Assembly (NCBI GenBank): GCA_947466005.1 | Contig: CANIBV010000056.1 | Span: 1-10,283, forward strand | Reading direction: 5' to 3' | DNA length: 10,283 bases | DNA from: Spartobacteria bacterium | GTDB lineage: Bacteria > Verrucomicrobiota > Verrucomicrobiia > Chthoniobacterales > UBA6821 | Part shown: in pieces, positions 1-6,999 of the stretch | Layout: each line of letters begins with the position of its first letter | How positions within the stretch are numbered: the first letter of the stretch is position 1 | Notes under the pieces: model-generated | What the model was told of the DNA's origin: nothing | Databases searched by the model: none | Seen by the model: only the letters and a program-made list of their open reading frames with translations | Program-made: the position numbers and the translations under genes

Positions 1-2040
1 GATCTGAACGACACGGACAACGTCGCCATACTTGTCCCCGAAGAACTGCAGGATGCCTTGCCTTCCCTTCACTTCCGGGAAGGGAAGCTCCCTCCAGCTC
101 ACCGTGGCGTTCTCAAGGATGCGCTCGTTGACGGATTGTTCCAGCTTGGAGAGTTGTTCCGGGCTGAGGGCTCCGCTACTGAAATCAAAGCTGAGTTTCT
201 CCGGGCCGACGAAAGAGCCCTTCTGTGAAATCGTGTCACCCAGCACCTCACGAAGGGCCCAGTGGAGGAGGTGTGTCACGGTGTGGTGTCGCTCGATAGC
301 GGAACGTCGTGGAGCTTCCAGCGTGAGGGTCACGGAGGTTCCAGGAATCGGGGCGATTTCACCCTCCGTCAGTTCGATGAAGTGGAGCCAGGTCTGTCCG
401 TTCTTCTGCGTATCAGTGATGCGCCAGAGTAATCCGCCCGCATCGAGGGATCCTGTATCGCCAACCTGTCCGCCCATTTCCGCGTAGCAGACGGAGCGAT
501 CGAGAATGACGGCTGTGCGGTCCTTCACCCGAACGACCTCCAGAACCGAGGCGCCGTTTTCGCGGGATTCAAATCCGGAGAACTCGGTCGGCGTTGTGGT
601 CTCAAGCGAGGAGACGCTGATGATCTCCCTCTTCTGGGCGGCTCGGGCGCGCTCGCGCTGCTGCTGCATGAGTAACTCGAAGCCGGCGTTATCCACGGAG
701 AGGCCACGCTCGCGAGCCAGCAGTTCCGTCAGATCGAGAGGGAAGCCCTGCTCGTCGTAGAGACGGAAAGCGACTTCGCCGGAGATGCCTTCCGCCTTGA
801 TCGCCTCTACCTCGAAGAGGGCGAGACCCTTGTCGAGGGTCTTGTGGAAGGCCTCCTCCTCGCGGCGGAGCGTCTCGGTGATTAGCGCCTCCTTGGCGCG
901 GACCTCCGGGAAGGCGTCTCCCATGACGCCGGCAAGGACCGGACTGAGCTTGTGAAGAAAGGGGGTGGTGAACCCCAGGGTGCGGCCGTAGCGGACCGCG
1001 CGGCGCAGGATGCGGCGGAGGACGTAGTGGCGTTCTGCATTACCTGGCTGGATGCCGTCGGCGATCGCAAATCCCAGCGTCCGCAGGTGATCGGCAATGA
1101 CGCGGAAGGCGATGTCATCCTTCTCCTGATCCGTCACGGGGATCACGGCCCCGTCACCGGATGGCTGGGGTAGTGTCGATCCGTAAGTCCGTCCGCAAAG
1201 AGCGCCGATGGAGTCGAAGATCGGGCGGAACAGATCGGTCTCGTAGTTGGAGATCACGACATTACCGAATTCCTTGAACCCCCTGGTTCCCTGCATGACG
1301 GAGCAGACGCGTTCAAAGCCCATTCCAGTATCGACGTGGCAGGCGGGGAGGGGAACGAAGCTGCCGTCCGGATTGGCATTGAACTGGATGAACACGAGGT
1401 TCCAGATCTCGATGCACTCGGCACTTCCCTTGTTGACCAGCGCACCTTTGGTGTCGCCGTAGGGTGTCAGATCGATATGCAACTCGGAGCAGGGCCCACA
1501 TGGGCCGGTCTCGCCCATCATCCAGAAGTTGTCCTTCTTGTTGCCAAGCACGACATGTATCGCGGGATCGAGTCCCTTGGAGCGGAAGAGATCAGACCAG
1601 AGTGCGTGAGCCTCCTCGTCAAAGGTCGCGGGATCGCCTTCTGCGGGCTGATAAACCGTTGCGTAGAGGCGCTCTGCCGGAAACTTCCAGCGTTCGACAA
1701 GAAGCTCCCATGCCCAGGCGATGGCCTCCTTCTTGAAATAATCGCCGAAGGACCAGTTTCCCAGCATCTCGAAAAAGGTGTGGTGGTAGGTGTCGAGCCC
1801 CACATCCTCAAGGTCGTTATGCTTGCCGCCTGCGCGGATGCATTTCTGGGTGTCAGAGGCGCGCGGCGGCGTGTAGGGGCAGGGCGTCGTGCCGAGGAAG
1901 ATCGGGACGAACTGGTTCATTCCCGCGTTCGTGAACAGCAGGTTTGGGGAGTCGGGCAGCAGACTGGAAGAGGAGACGATTGTGTGCTCCTTGCTGCGGA
2001 AAAACTCGAGGAAGGAACGTCGGATCTCGGTGGAAGTCAT
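1..2040 (-). CDS. alaS: Alanyl-tRNA synthetase, C-terminus cut off by window edge
   Basis: Cytoplasmic class II aminoacyl-tRNA synthetase that joins alanine to tRNA-Ala and clears mischarged Ser/Gly. Read on the minus strand from ATG at 2040, the frame stays open for exactly 680 codons to base 1; bacterial AlaRS is usually about 870-900 residues, so roughly 200 are missing. Visible landmarks: FTNAGMNQFVPIFLG at residues 36-50, the motif 2 region TYHHTFFEMLGNWSFGDYF (84-102), GETGPCGPCSELHID (176-190), motif 3 VDTGMGFER (236-244), tRNA-recognition helix region ADGIQPGNAERHYVLRRILR (327-346), editing-domain CYAEMGGQVGD (518-528), and the zinc-binding HxxxH (H586, H590 in HHTVTH). The second half of the zinc site and the C-Ala domain lie beyond the edge. 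No Shine-Dalgarno precedes the ATG; the start is fixed by the usual N-terminus (MTSTEIRRSFLEFF). One oddity is Met522, where the family commonly has Ser in YAESGGQ. Identity is near certain. Confidence 0.98.
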   Translation of the reverse strand, partial: MTSTEIRRSFLEFFRSKEHTIVSSSSLLPDSPNLLFTNAGMNQFVPIFLGTTPCPYTPPRASDTQKCIRAGGKHNDLEDVGLDTYHHTFFEMLGNWSFGDYFKKEAIAWAWELLVERWKFPAERLYATVYQPAEGDPATFDEEAHALWSDLFRSKGLDPAIHVVLGNKKDNFWMMGETGPCGPCSELHIDLTPYGDTKGALVNKGSAECIEIWNLVFIQFNANPDGSFVPLPACHVDTGMGFERVCSVMQGTRGFKEFGNVVISNYETDLFRPIFDSIGALCGRTYGSTLPQPSGDGAVIPVTDQEKDDIAFRVIADHLRTLGFAIADGIQPGNAERHYVLRRILRRAVRYGRTLGFTTPFLHKLSPVLAGVMGDAFPEVRAKEALITETLRREEEAFHKTLDKGLALFEVEAIKAEGISGEVAFRLYDEQGFPLDLTELLARERGLSVDNAGFELLMQQQRERARAAQKREIISVSSLETTTPTEFSGFESRENGASVLEVVRVKDRTAVILDRSVCYAEMGGQVGDTGSLDAGGLLWRITDTQKNGQTWLHFIELTEGEIAPIPGTSVTLTLEAPRRSAIERHHTVTHLLHWALREVLGDTISQKGSFVGPEKLSFDFSSGALSPEQLSKLEQSVNERILENATVSWRELPFPEVKGRQGILQFFGDKYGDVVRVVQI

Positions 2041-2068
2041 TTTGGGGACAAGGCTGCAGCGGTTGAGA

Positions 2069-2084
2069 CTATTGGGCTGTTAGG
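2069..2084 (-). repeat. Degenerate pair of octamers resembling the sucB linker repeat
   Basis: On the minus strand the alaS leader reads CCTAACAG then CCCAATAG back to back. Each differs by one base from the YCCAACAG unit tandemly repeated at 10185-10216. A further imperfect copy may follow (2061-2068). This may be a decayed copy of a dispersed repeat or coincidence. Confidence 0.3.
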
Positions 2085-2117
2085 AAAAACTGAGTGAAAG
2101 GGGGTAAATGTCCGTGG

Positions 2118-2146
2118 AACATAAAGTTTATCAGACGAGAAGGCAA
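2118..2146 (-). promoter_or_regulatory. Candidate sigma70-type promoter for alaS
   Basis: On the minus strand a TTGCCT box (plus-strand 2141-2146) and a TATGTT box (2118-2123) are separated by exactly 17 bases; each matches 4 of 6 consensus positions. Transcription would begin near 2110, giving a leader of about 70 bases. An AT-rich inverted repeat, ATAAA-G-TTTAT (2121-2131), overlaps the -10 box and could be chance or an operator. No intrinsic terminator is visible between the DUF4340 gene and alaS, so read-through from the ABC operon is also possible. Judged by eye only. Confidence 0.4.
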
Positions 2147-2157
2147 TTTGAAGCTCT

Positions 2158-2173
2158 CCCCCCTCGTCCCCCC
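2158..2173 (-). other. Twin G6 runs upstream of the alaS promoter
   Basis: The minus strand reads GGGGGG-ACGA-GGGGGG in the spacer between the DUF4340 stop and the candidate alaS promoter. It is plainly non-coding. The two runs might form an inter- or intramolecular G-quadruplex-like structure, or may simply be mononucleotide drift; no known function is implied. Confidence 0.3.
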
Positions 2174-2185
2174 GCTGTCGATTGT

Positions 2186-3565
2186 TCAACGCATCAGAGA
2201 GTCGCTTTTCGCCCACTCTAGAGAGCTTTCTGGAACAAGCATGAGATCGGGGGAGTTGCCTGCCCGGAGTGCCACGATACCATCCGTGGTGGTTCCAAAA
2301 GCGTATTCGGCAAGGATCATGTCCCCGGCTCCTTCCTCGGCTGTGTTCTCCGAGAGGTGAGCGATCAAGCGGATAACGCGGGGTTGGGTAAGTCCCCGTG
2401 CTTGAAGGTGATCAGGGGTTGCGGGCTCGAATCCCTGGGCCGTGATCGCCTGAACCTTCTCCAACCACTCTTTCACCTGTGTGCCGGCAAGAGTGCTTTT
2501 ATCAGCACTGACTCCATCGATGCTGCGTTCCCAATCTTCGGATCCTTTCTTTCTTGAGAGGAATAGCGGAGGGAGGAAGCCCCCGCTTGGGCGAACTTCT
2601 ATCCTATCGATGGAGTCATACTGGACTGAGGGGAGTTTTTTGGAGCGCAGGGCCAACGGAGTCATCTCAAGGAATGCCCCAATGCCCTTGATCACGCAGA
2701 TATCTGGCCGGTTGCTACAGTGGGCGTAACGGCTTTGTGGGGAGTCCGGCACCTCGGAACCAATCGTGATCGTAACGGGAGGGGAGCCCCCCTCCTCATG
2801 AGTGGAAAAAATTCCTGACGGGGATTCCAAACCGCAGGAGGCTGGATCTGTTCCTGCAGGCATCCAGCGCTCGATCCTTGTGGAAAGCAACTCCCCGGCC
2901 CATGTGGAGATGGCTTGCTGATCTCCCTGCGTGGCTAGCGGACTGACAAGCTTCCATCCCTCCCGATTCTTTCTGAGGACGAGTTGCTGCAAGCTGTTCC
3001 CCTTTGAGAAGGTGATCTCTTCTAGGTGATTCGGCGCAAGCATCGTGAGACGAGGATCCCTGAAAGCCGAGGCAGGCCGGAAAGCCAGTCCGGCAATCTC
3101 CGAGGGGATTAGGTAGACTGATCCAGTCGACCCCAGTCGTGCATAGAGCTGGGCTGCGGTTGCTCCCGCGACGCCAAAGTTGATCGTTACGGTGTTGTCC
3201 GCCTCGATGGTGAGCGAACGCATAGGATTTATCAGGTCAAGGGCTTCCAGGCTGACGCTCCCCTTGAGTTCCGATGGGCGGAGGGTGTCGAGTGGTTTGA
3301 TCCCCGAGGCGCACTGAAGCAGGGCGCGGATGACATCGGGATCAGCCCGATCTGCGGGAATCGAATCGATCATCCAGACCCCGCTTTGTTTTTTCAGGAT
3401 CGTGCTCCCGCTTCCCTCGCGGATGATGATCCTGCTGGCTTGCACTGGATCAATGTCGATCAGGGACTCCCTCGTCGTGAGGGTGTGCGATTTACCCGAA
3501 AAAAGCAGGATGCCGGTCGCCAGCATCGCCAGAATCAGCAGCAGGAGAGTCCCCCTCCAACTCAT
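2186..3565 (-). CDS. DUF4340 domain membrane-anchored protein, last gene of the Gld-type ABC cluster
   Basis: 459 residues. Residues 6-22 form one hydrophobic segment behind MSWRG, so the protein is probably an N-terminally anchored type II protein with the rest outside the cytoplasm. The rest falls into three related modules starting near residues 41, 180 and 318. Each has an I-x-x-I-x-I strand, a charged stretch, a conserved Trp (W64, W204, W345), then a helix with D/Q and leucines. A second half follows with a strand-rich piece ending in a V/I-Y/C-V/L-I strand (VYLIPSE, ICVIKGI, LMLVPES). DUF4340 proteins accompany GldG-like proteins and ABC-2 permeases in several phyla, but their biochemical role is unknown. 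The ATG overlaps the stop of the GldG-like gene as ATGA and has GGAGG 8 bases upstream, so translation is probably coupled. Family call is firm; function is not. Confidence 0.85.
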   Translation of the reverse strand: MSWRGTLLLLILAMLATGILLFSGKSHTLTTRESLIDIDPVQASRIIIREGSGSTILKKQSGVWMIDSIPADRADPDVIRALLQCASGIKPLDTLRPSELKGSVSLEALDLINPMRSLTIEADNTVTINFGVAGATAAQLYARLGSTGSVYLIPSEIAGLAFRPASAFRDPRLTMLAPNHLEEITFSKGNSLQQLVLRKNREGWKLVSPLATQGDQQAISTWAGELLSTRIERWMPAGTDPASCGLESPSGIFSTHEEGGSPPVTITIGSEVPDSPQSRYAHCSNRPDICVIKGIGAFLEMTPLALRSKKLPSVQYDSIDRIEVRPSGGFLPPLFLSRKKGSEDWERSIDGVSADKSTLAGTQVKEWLEKVQAITAQGFEPATPDHLQARGLTQPRVIRLIAHLSENTAEEGAGDMILAEYAFGTTTDGIVALRAGNSPDLMLVPESSLEWAKSDSLMR

Positions 3566-5079
3566 GGTCTCCGCCTCCAGAGAACAAGGGCTCCCAGCAG
3601 TGCCGCACCCAGTGGAACCGCAAGCATGGTCCAGAGGGCCAGGAAGCGGATCTGTTGTTCGTCGAGGTTCAGGGTGAAGAACTCCTTGATCTTGGGAGTC
3701 GTCCCGGTGAGGTGTGTCCTGTCGGTGAGCGTATTGATCGCGCTCGAGAGGAAGTCGAGACCCGTTCCGGCGAGAAACTTATCCTTCAGGAACTCGCAGT
3801 TTCCCACCACGACCATTCGTGAGGCGCCGAGTGAAACGCGATCATCACGCACGCCTCCTAGGTCGGTCATGGCGGCAATGATCACCGGGAAAAAGTTATC
3901 CTTCACGGGATCAAAGGTCACCCCTTTGCCATCGGCATTGGCGTAGTTTGAGCAGCCGCGGAACCCGTGAATGGCGCGGATGAGGGGGCGGGTCTTTTCC
4001 GGTGCCTGGGGGTCAAAGTCGAGGGCGAGGGAGCAGGTGTTCCCGGCGAAGAGAATATTCAGCCCCACAAGGTGCCCTGTGATCTCCGATCCGCCGAAGA
4101 ACTCGCCGGTCACATCGCGCAGGATTCCCATAGCGCCACCCAGACTGACCAAGCGAAGGACGCGATCATGGCGCGGCGTGATGCCCGCACTACTCAGGAG
4201 AGCATCCAGTCCCGGTGTCTCTCCGGTCGGATCCAGTAGAACCATCAGATGACCGCCCCTCTTCCAGTATGATTGCAGCGCCGTGAGTTCCTCTGCGGAG
4301 GGGTCAAAGTGGGCCCCCGCGATGGCCACCAGGGCTGCATCGTCAGGGATCACGGCATTCCCTCCCGCCAGATTAAGAGGGGCTACCGAAATATTCTGGC
4401 GCTTCAGGTTCTGACCGACGAGCTGCATCGGCGGCACACCGGGAAGCCCCTCGCCGTGACCTTGCAGGAAATAGGCTTTCTTGTTGGAGCCCGGTTCCAC
4501 AAGGGCGATCAGCGCCGAGGTCAGGATGAGTTCGCCACGGAAGGCCACAAGGCGTGGTCGGTCACCGTACTGGGTGGGGGCGCTGTCGTACTCTCCCATC
4601 TCTGGAACGGGGATCACGGTGCTGCGTCCGGCATACTCGACGATCAGGACGTTCTCCTCCCCGGAGAATTTATATTCGGCCTGGATCTGACGTGCCCGCG
4701 CCGGCTCCCGCAGTGGATCCACGCTCTCGACCGTCATGTCACGGTAATGGTGCGCGTAGAACTGGTACTCGCGTAACAGTCCCATGATGTCGCCGTGAAG
4801 CTCGGAACCCGTCGCCATCGAAGAGGGGGAGAAGTAAACAATGACCCTCATCGGCGACTTGAGGTTCCACAGGGTGTTCTTGGACTGATGCGAGAGTTCG
4901 AATTTATGGGATCGGCTCAAGTCGTAGCGGCGGTAGTGCCCGAAGGACCAGGTGAGGACGCTTCCCGTCACCACTAGTGCCGCCGCGATCTGCAGGGCAA
5001 CGCGCAAGCGAACGGCGCGAAGCGGAGCGGGGCGCTTGCCTGGCTCGGGGGAGGGGTTGCTGGGAGTGCGCGTGCTCAT
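3562..5079 (-). CDS. GldG-family ABC transporter auxiliary protein (ABC_transp_aux type)
   Basis: 505 residues. A basic N-terminus (KRPAPLRAVRLR) leads into a membrane segment at about 27-48; a second segment at about 478-500 ends in WRRRP. By the positive-inside rule both ends face the cytoplasm and the large middle is extracytoplasmic. The middle resembles the GldG/PF09822-type domain: an LSHQSKNTLWNLKSPMRV segment (62-79), the typical YFLQGHGEG motif (203-211), and the YWKRGGHLMVLLDP strand (271-284). In Flavobacterium the GldA/F/G complex supports gliding; in non-gliders the same trio is of unknown substrate. The gene starts 30 bases after the permease stop, without a Shine-Dalgarno, and its stop overlaps the DUF4340 start (ATGA). 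The ATG at 5079 is chosen because it gives the basic stretch just before the first membrane segment. Family call confident; gliding is not implied. Confidence 0.88.
   Translation of the reverse strand: MSTRTPSNPSPEPGKRPAPLRAVRLRVALQIAAALVVTGSVLTWSFGHYRRYDLSRSHKFELSHQSKNTLWNLKSPMRVIVYFSPSSMATGSELHGDIMGLLREYQFYAHHYRDMTVESVDPLREPARARQIQAEYKFSGEENVLIVEYAGRSTVIPVPEMGEYDSAPTQYGDRPRLVAFRGELILTSALIALVEPGSNKKAYFLQGHGEGLPGVPPMQLVGQNLKRQNISVAPLNLAGGNAVIPDDAALVAIAGAHFDPSAEELTALQSYWKRGGHLMVLLDPTGETPGLDALLSSAGITPRHDRVLRLVSLGGAMGILRDVTGEFFGGSEITGHLVGLNILFAGNTCSLALDFDPQAPEKTRPLIRAIHGFRGCSNYANADGKGVTFDPVKDNFFPVIIAAMTDLGGVRDDRVSLGASRMVVVGNCEFLKDKFLAGTGLDFLSSAINTLTDRTHLTGTTPKIKEFFTLNLDEQQIRFLALWTMLAVPLGAALLGALVLWRRRP
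3574..3578 (-). promoter_or_regulatory. Shine-Dalgarno GGAGG for the DUF4340 gene
   Basis: GGAGG on the minus strand ends 8 bases before the ATG at 3565, inside the last codons of the GldG-like gene. It supports the chosen start and re-initiation at the ATGA overlap. Confidence 0.8.
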
Positions 5080-5109
5080 GCTTGTGGCTTGGTGAAGCTG
5101 GGCATTGAG

Positions 5110-5865
5110 TTACGAGCGCCAGCGGCGGGCCTGAAAGGACTGGAGTGTGAGGAAGAGGCAGAGAGCGGTCATCGCGAGATACCAGATGACAGGACGCGAG
5201 TCGAAGATCCCGCGTGAAAACTGCGTCATCTGATCGATCGGGGAGAACATGATCGTGATGCCCTGCATGAACGATCCGGTATGTCCCGCGAGAAAGGAGA
5301 GGAGTCCTGTCAGGAAAAACAGGGAGATCAGGGCAAAGGTCATCACGGCCGCCGTGATCTGGTGACGAGTCATCGAGGAGCAGAGGCAGCCCAGGGAGAG
5401 GTAGAACATACCCATGAGGAAGAGGAGGAAGTAGGAGCCAAAGTAGGCGCCCAGCGCACCGGCTGCGCTCAGGTGGGTCTGCCACCAGAAGATCGCAAAG
5501 TAGAGTCCCGTCGGCAGCCAGAGCACGCTGTAGAGGAAGAGCACGCCCAAGAACTTCGCCATCACGACCTGGGAGTCACGCACCGGCGCGGTCATGAGAG
5601 GCTCGATCGTCCCGCTCCGGTACTCCTCGGAGAAGAGGCGCATTGTCAGCAACGGGAAGAGCAGTAGAAAGGCGAACCAGAAGAAGATCGTGTTGAAGAA
5701 CGACTCCACCACGGTGACCTCGGTTGGTCCGTGATTCAGCACGGTGACGCCGGCGTAGAAGTTGAATCCTGTGACCAGAAGGAGGAAAAACAGGATCACC
5801 CAGGCCATGGGTGTCTGGAAGGCCGAGGCGACCTCCCTCTTCCAAAGTGTCCATAAAATTCTCAT
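5110..5865 (-). CDS. ABC-2 type transporter permease, GldF-like
   Basis: 251-residue integral membrane subunit that should dimerise and pair with the ATPase encoded just upstream. Six hydrophobic segments are visible at about 20-40, 57-75, 103-126, 139-161, 168-192 and 226-243. The loop after the second has SEEYRSGTIEPLMTAPV (79-95), the EE-x-x-x-GT-x-E-x-L motif typical of GldF/NosY-type ABC-2 permeases. The C-terminus is basic (QARRWRS). Its ATG overlaps the ATPase stop as ATGA and has GGAGG 10 bases upstream, so ATPase and permease are probably made in step. The substrate cannot be read from sequence. Family call firm; GldF-like rather than NosY-like is inferred from the neighbouring GldG-like gene. 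Confidence 0.9.
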   Translation of the reverse strand: MRILWTLWKREVASAFQTPMAWVILFFLLLVTGFNFYAGVTVLNHGPTEVTVVESFFNTIFFWFAFLLLFPLLTMRLFSEEYRSGTIEPLMTAPVRDSQVVMAKFLGVLFLYSVLWLPTGLYFAIFWWQTHLSAAGALGAYFGSYFLLFLMGMFYLSLGCLCSSMTRHQITAAVMTFALISLFFLTGLLSFLAGHTGSFMQGITIMFSPIDQMTQFSRGIFDSRPVIWYLAMTALCLFLTLQSFQARRWRS

Positions 5866-6836
5866 GAGCGCGGATCCTCCGACAAGCTGACCTGTGCTGT
5901 TCCTCCTGTCACAAAAGACGTGAAGACCTCCTCAAGCGACGATTCTCTTGCCGAAAGTTCACGCAGCTTCCAAGCACGGCGCACTGCTTCCTCAAAGAGG
6001 ACGGGGCGGGGGTCGCCCGCCGAGGGGATGATCTCATAGGTGGACCACTCCCCGGTGCGTCCCACCAGCGAAGCTGAGGCGACATGGGGAAGCTCCTGAA
6101 GTGCCTTGAGAGTAGCGCCGGCATCGGGAACCTGAACCTCCAACCGCACTACGCCGGAGAGGGAGAGGCCCGAGCTCTCGCGTAGCTCGGCAGGGGTGCC
6201 GGTCGCCACGATCTGACCCTTGTTTAGGATCAGCACACGGGAGCAGGTCATCTCGACTTCGCTCAGGATGTGGCTTGAAAGAAGAATTGTGTGACGGGTG
6301 GCCAGTCCCTTGATCAGGGAGCGCACCTCTCGGATCTGTCCCGGGTCGAGGCCGATCGTCGGCTCGTCGAGGATCAGAATATCTGGTTCATTGACCAGGG
6401 CATCGGCAAGGCCGACGCGCTGGCGATACCCCTTGGAGAGAGTCCCTATGATCTGCCGCTGGACATGGCCCAAATTGCAGAGTTGGAGCGCATCCTCGAC
6501 CTTCTCGGCAATGCGACGGGAGCGGACCCCCTTCAGGGCGGCTCGGTAGGCTAAGTATTCCCCGACGCGCATCTCAGGGTAGAGGGGGACGTTCTCCGGC
6601 AGGTAGCCGATCCTGGAGCGCGCCTTGAGCGACTGACTGAAGATATTAAACCCCGCGATACTGACCTCACCCGCATCGGCTGGGAGGTAACCGCAGAGGA
6701 TCTTCATGGTCGTGCTCTTCCCTGCGCCGTTGGGCCCTAAAAACCCAACGACCTCTCCCCGATCCACCGAAAACGACAGATCTCGCACGGCATCGGTGCT
6801 GCCGTAGCTTTTGGTGAGTCCTTTGACAGAGATCAT
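5862..6836 (-). CDS. ABC transporter ATP-binding protein, GldA-like
   Basis: 324-residue cytoplasmic ATPase that should power the adjacent permease. In order: Walker A GPNGAGKST (34-42), Q-loop region IGYLPENVPLY (76-86) with Glu81 in place of Gln as is usual in GldA-type proteins, signature LSKGYRQR (133-140), Walker B ILILDEPT (153-160), D-loop GLDP (162-165) and switch His189 in LLSSHILSE. Residues of about 220-310 form the C-terminal extension common in this subgroup, ending in ARESSLEEVFTSFV. The start is placed at 6836 (MISVKGLTKSYG), the normal family N-terminus. The frame stays open to an ATG at 6953, but the extra 39 residues are unlike any ABC domain and lie in the divergent spacer. 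No Shine-Dalgarno is seen. First gene of the four-gene operon. Confidence 0.93.
   Translation of the reverse strand: MISVKGLTKSYGSTDAVRDLSFSVDRGEVVGFLGPNGAGKSTTMKILCGYLPADAGEVSIAGFNIFSQSLKARSRIGYLPENVPLYPEMRVGEYLAYRAALKGVRSRRIAEKVEDALQLCNLGHVQRQIIGTLSKGYRQRVGLADALVNEPDILILDEPTIGLDPGQIREVRSLIKGLATRHTILLSSHILSEVEMTCSRVLILNKGQIVATGTPAELRESSGLSLSGVVRLEVQVPDAGATLKALQELPHVASASLVGRTGEWSTYEIIPSAGDPRPVLFEEAVRRAWKLRELSARESSLEEVFTSFVTGGTAQVSLSEDPRS
5876..5880 (-). promoter_or_regulatory. Shine-Dalgarno GGAGG for the permease gene
   Basis: GGAGG on the minus strand ends 10 bases before the ATG at 5865, within the last codons of the ATPase gene. Spacing is slightly long but fits coupled re-initiation at the ATGA overlap. 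Confidence 0.75.
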
Positions 6837-6855
6837 GGGTGGCGAAAGAACGAGC

Positions 6856-6884
6856 AATCTAGCTGCAGGAGTGCGGTGGCGCAA
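6856..6884 (-). promoter_or_regulatory. Candidate promoter for the ABC operon
   Basis: On the minus strand TTGCGC (plus-strand 6879-6884) and TAGATT (6856-6861) are 17 bases apart, matching 3 of 6 and 4 of 6 consensus bases. The leader would be only about 10-15 bases, in line with the absence of a Shine-Dalgarno before the ATG at 6836. It is weak and judged by eye; the spacer must hold a promoter for each direction, but this may not be the one. Confidence 0.25.
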
Positions 6885-6901
6885 GAATGGCGATTGGCGG
6901 C

Positions 6902-6929
6902 TTGCTCCATTGCGTTGATCTGTTATGAA
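6902..6929 (+). promoter_or_regulatory. Weak candidate promoter for sucAB
   Basis: TTGCTC (6902-6907) and TATGAA (6924-6929) are 16 bases apart, matching 3 of 6 and 4 of 6 consensus bases. Transcription would begin about 60 bases before the sucA ATG. An A7 tract (6952-6958) lies in that leader. Low confidence; the true start could be anywhere in the 163-base spacer. Confidence 0.2.
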
Positions 6930-6999
6930 GTGTTGTCTCTCTGTCCGGAACAAAAAAACTTTTGCGACGATACGGGATGAAACGACCTTTCATAAATCA

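Noticed and set aside
1336..2097. 253-codon plus-strand open frame over the alaS 5' half
   Set aside because: It is antisense to a clear AlaRS with all class II motifs and encodes nothing recognisable; a GC-bias shadow.
2041..2185. Intrinsic terminator or T-box/riboswitch upstream of alaS
   Set aside because: No stable stem followed by a T-run and no recognisable T-box core is visible in this 145-base spacer.
3386..3946. 186-codon plus-strand open frame across the GldG/DUF4340 junction
   Set aside because: Antisense to two well-supported genes, with Arg/Ser/Pro-rich shadow composition and no family resemblance.
6837..6953. N-terminal extension of the ABC ATPase to an ATG at 6953
   Set aside because: The 39 extra residues are not ABC-like, and the family N-terminus begins at 6836; it would also overlap the alternative sucA extension.
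6943..6953. Imperfect inverted repeat TGTCCGGAACA before the A7 tract, as an operator or terminator
   Set aside because: The arms are short and imperfect, and no T-run follows in a sensible direction for either operon.
6925..6999. N-terminal extension of SucA to an ATG at 6925
   Set aside because: The 25 added residues do not match the family; the normal E1o N-terminal segment starts at the ATG at 7000.
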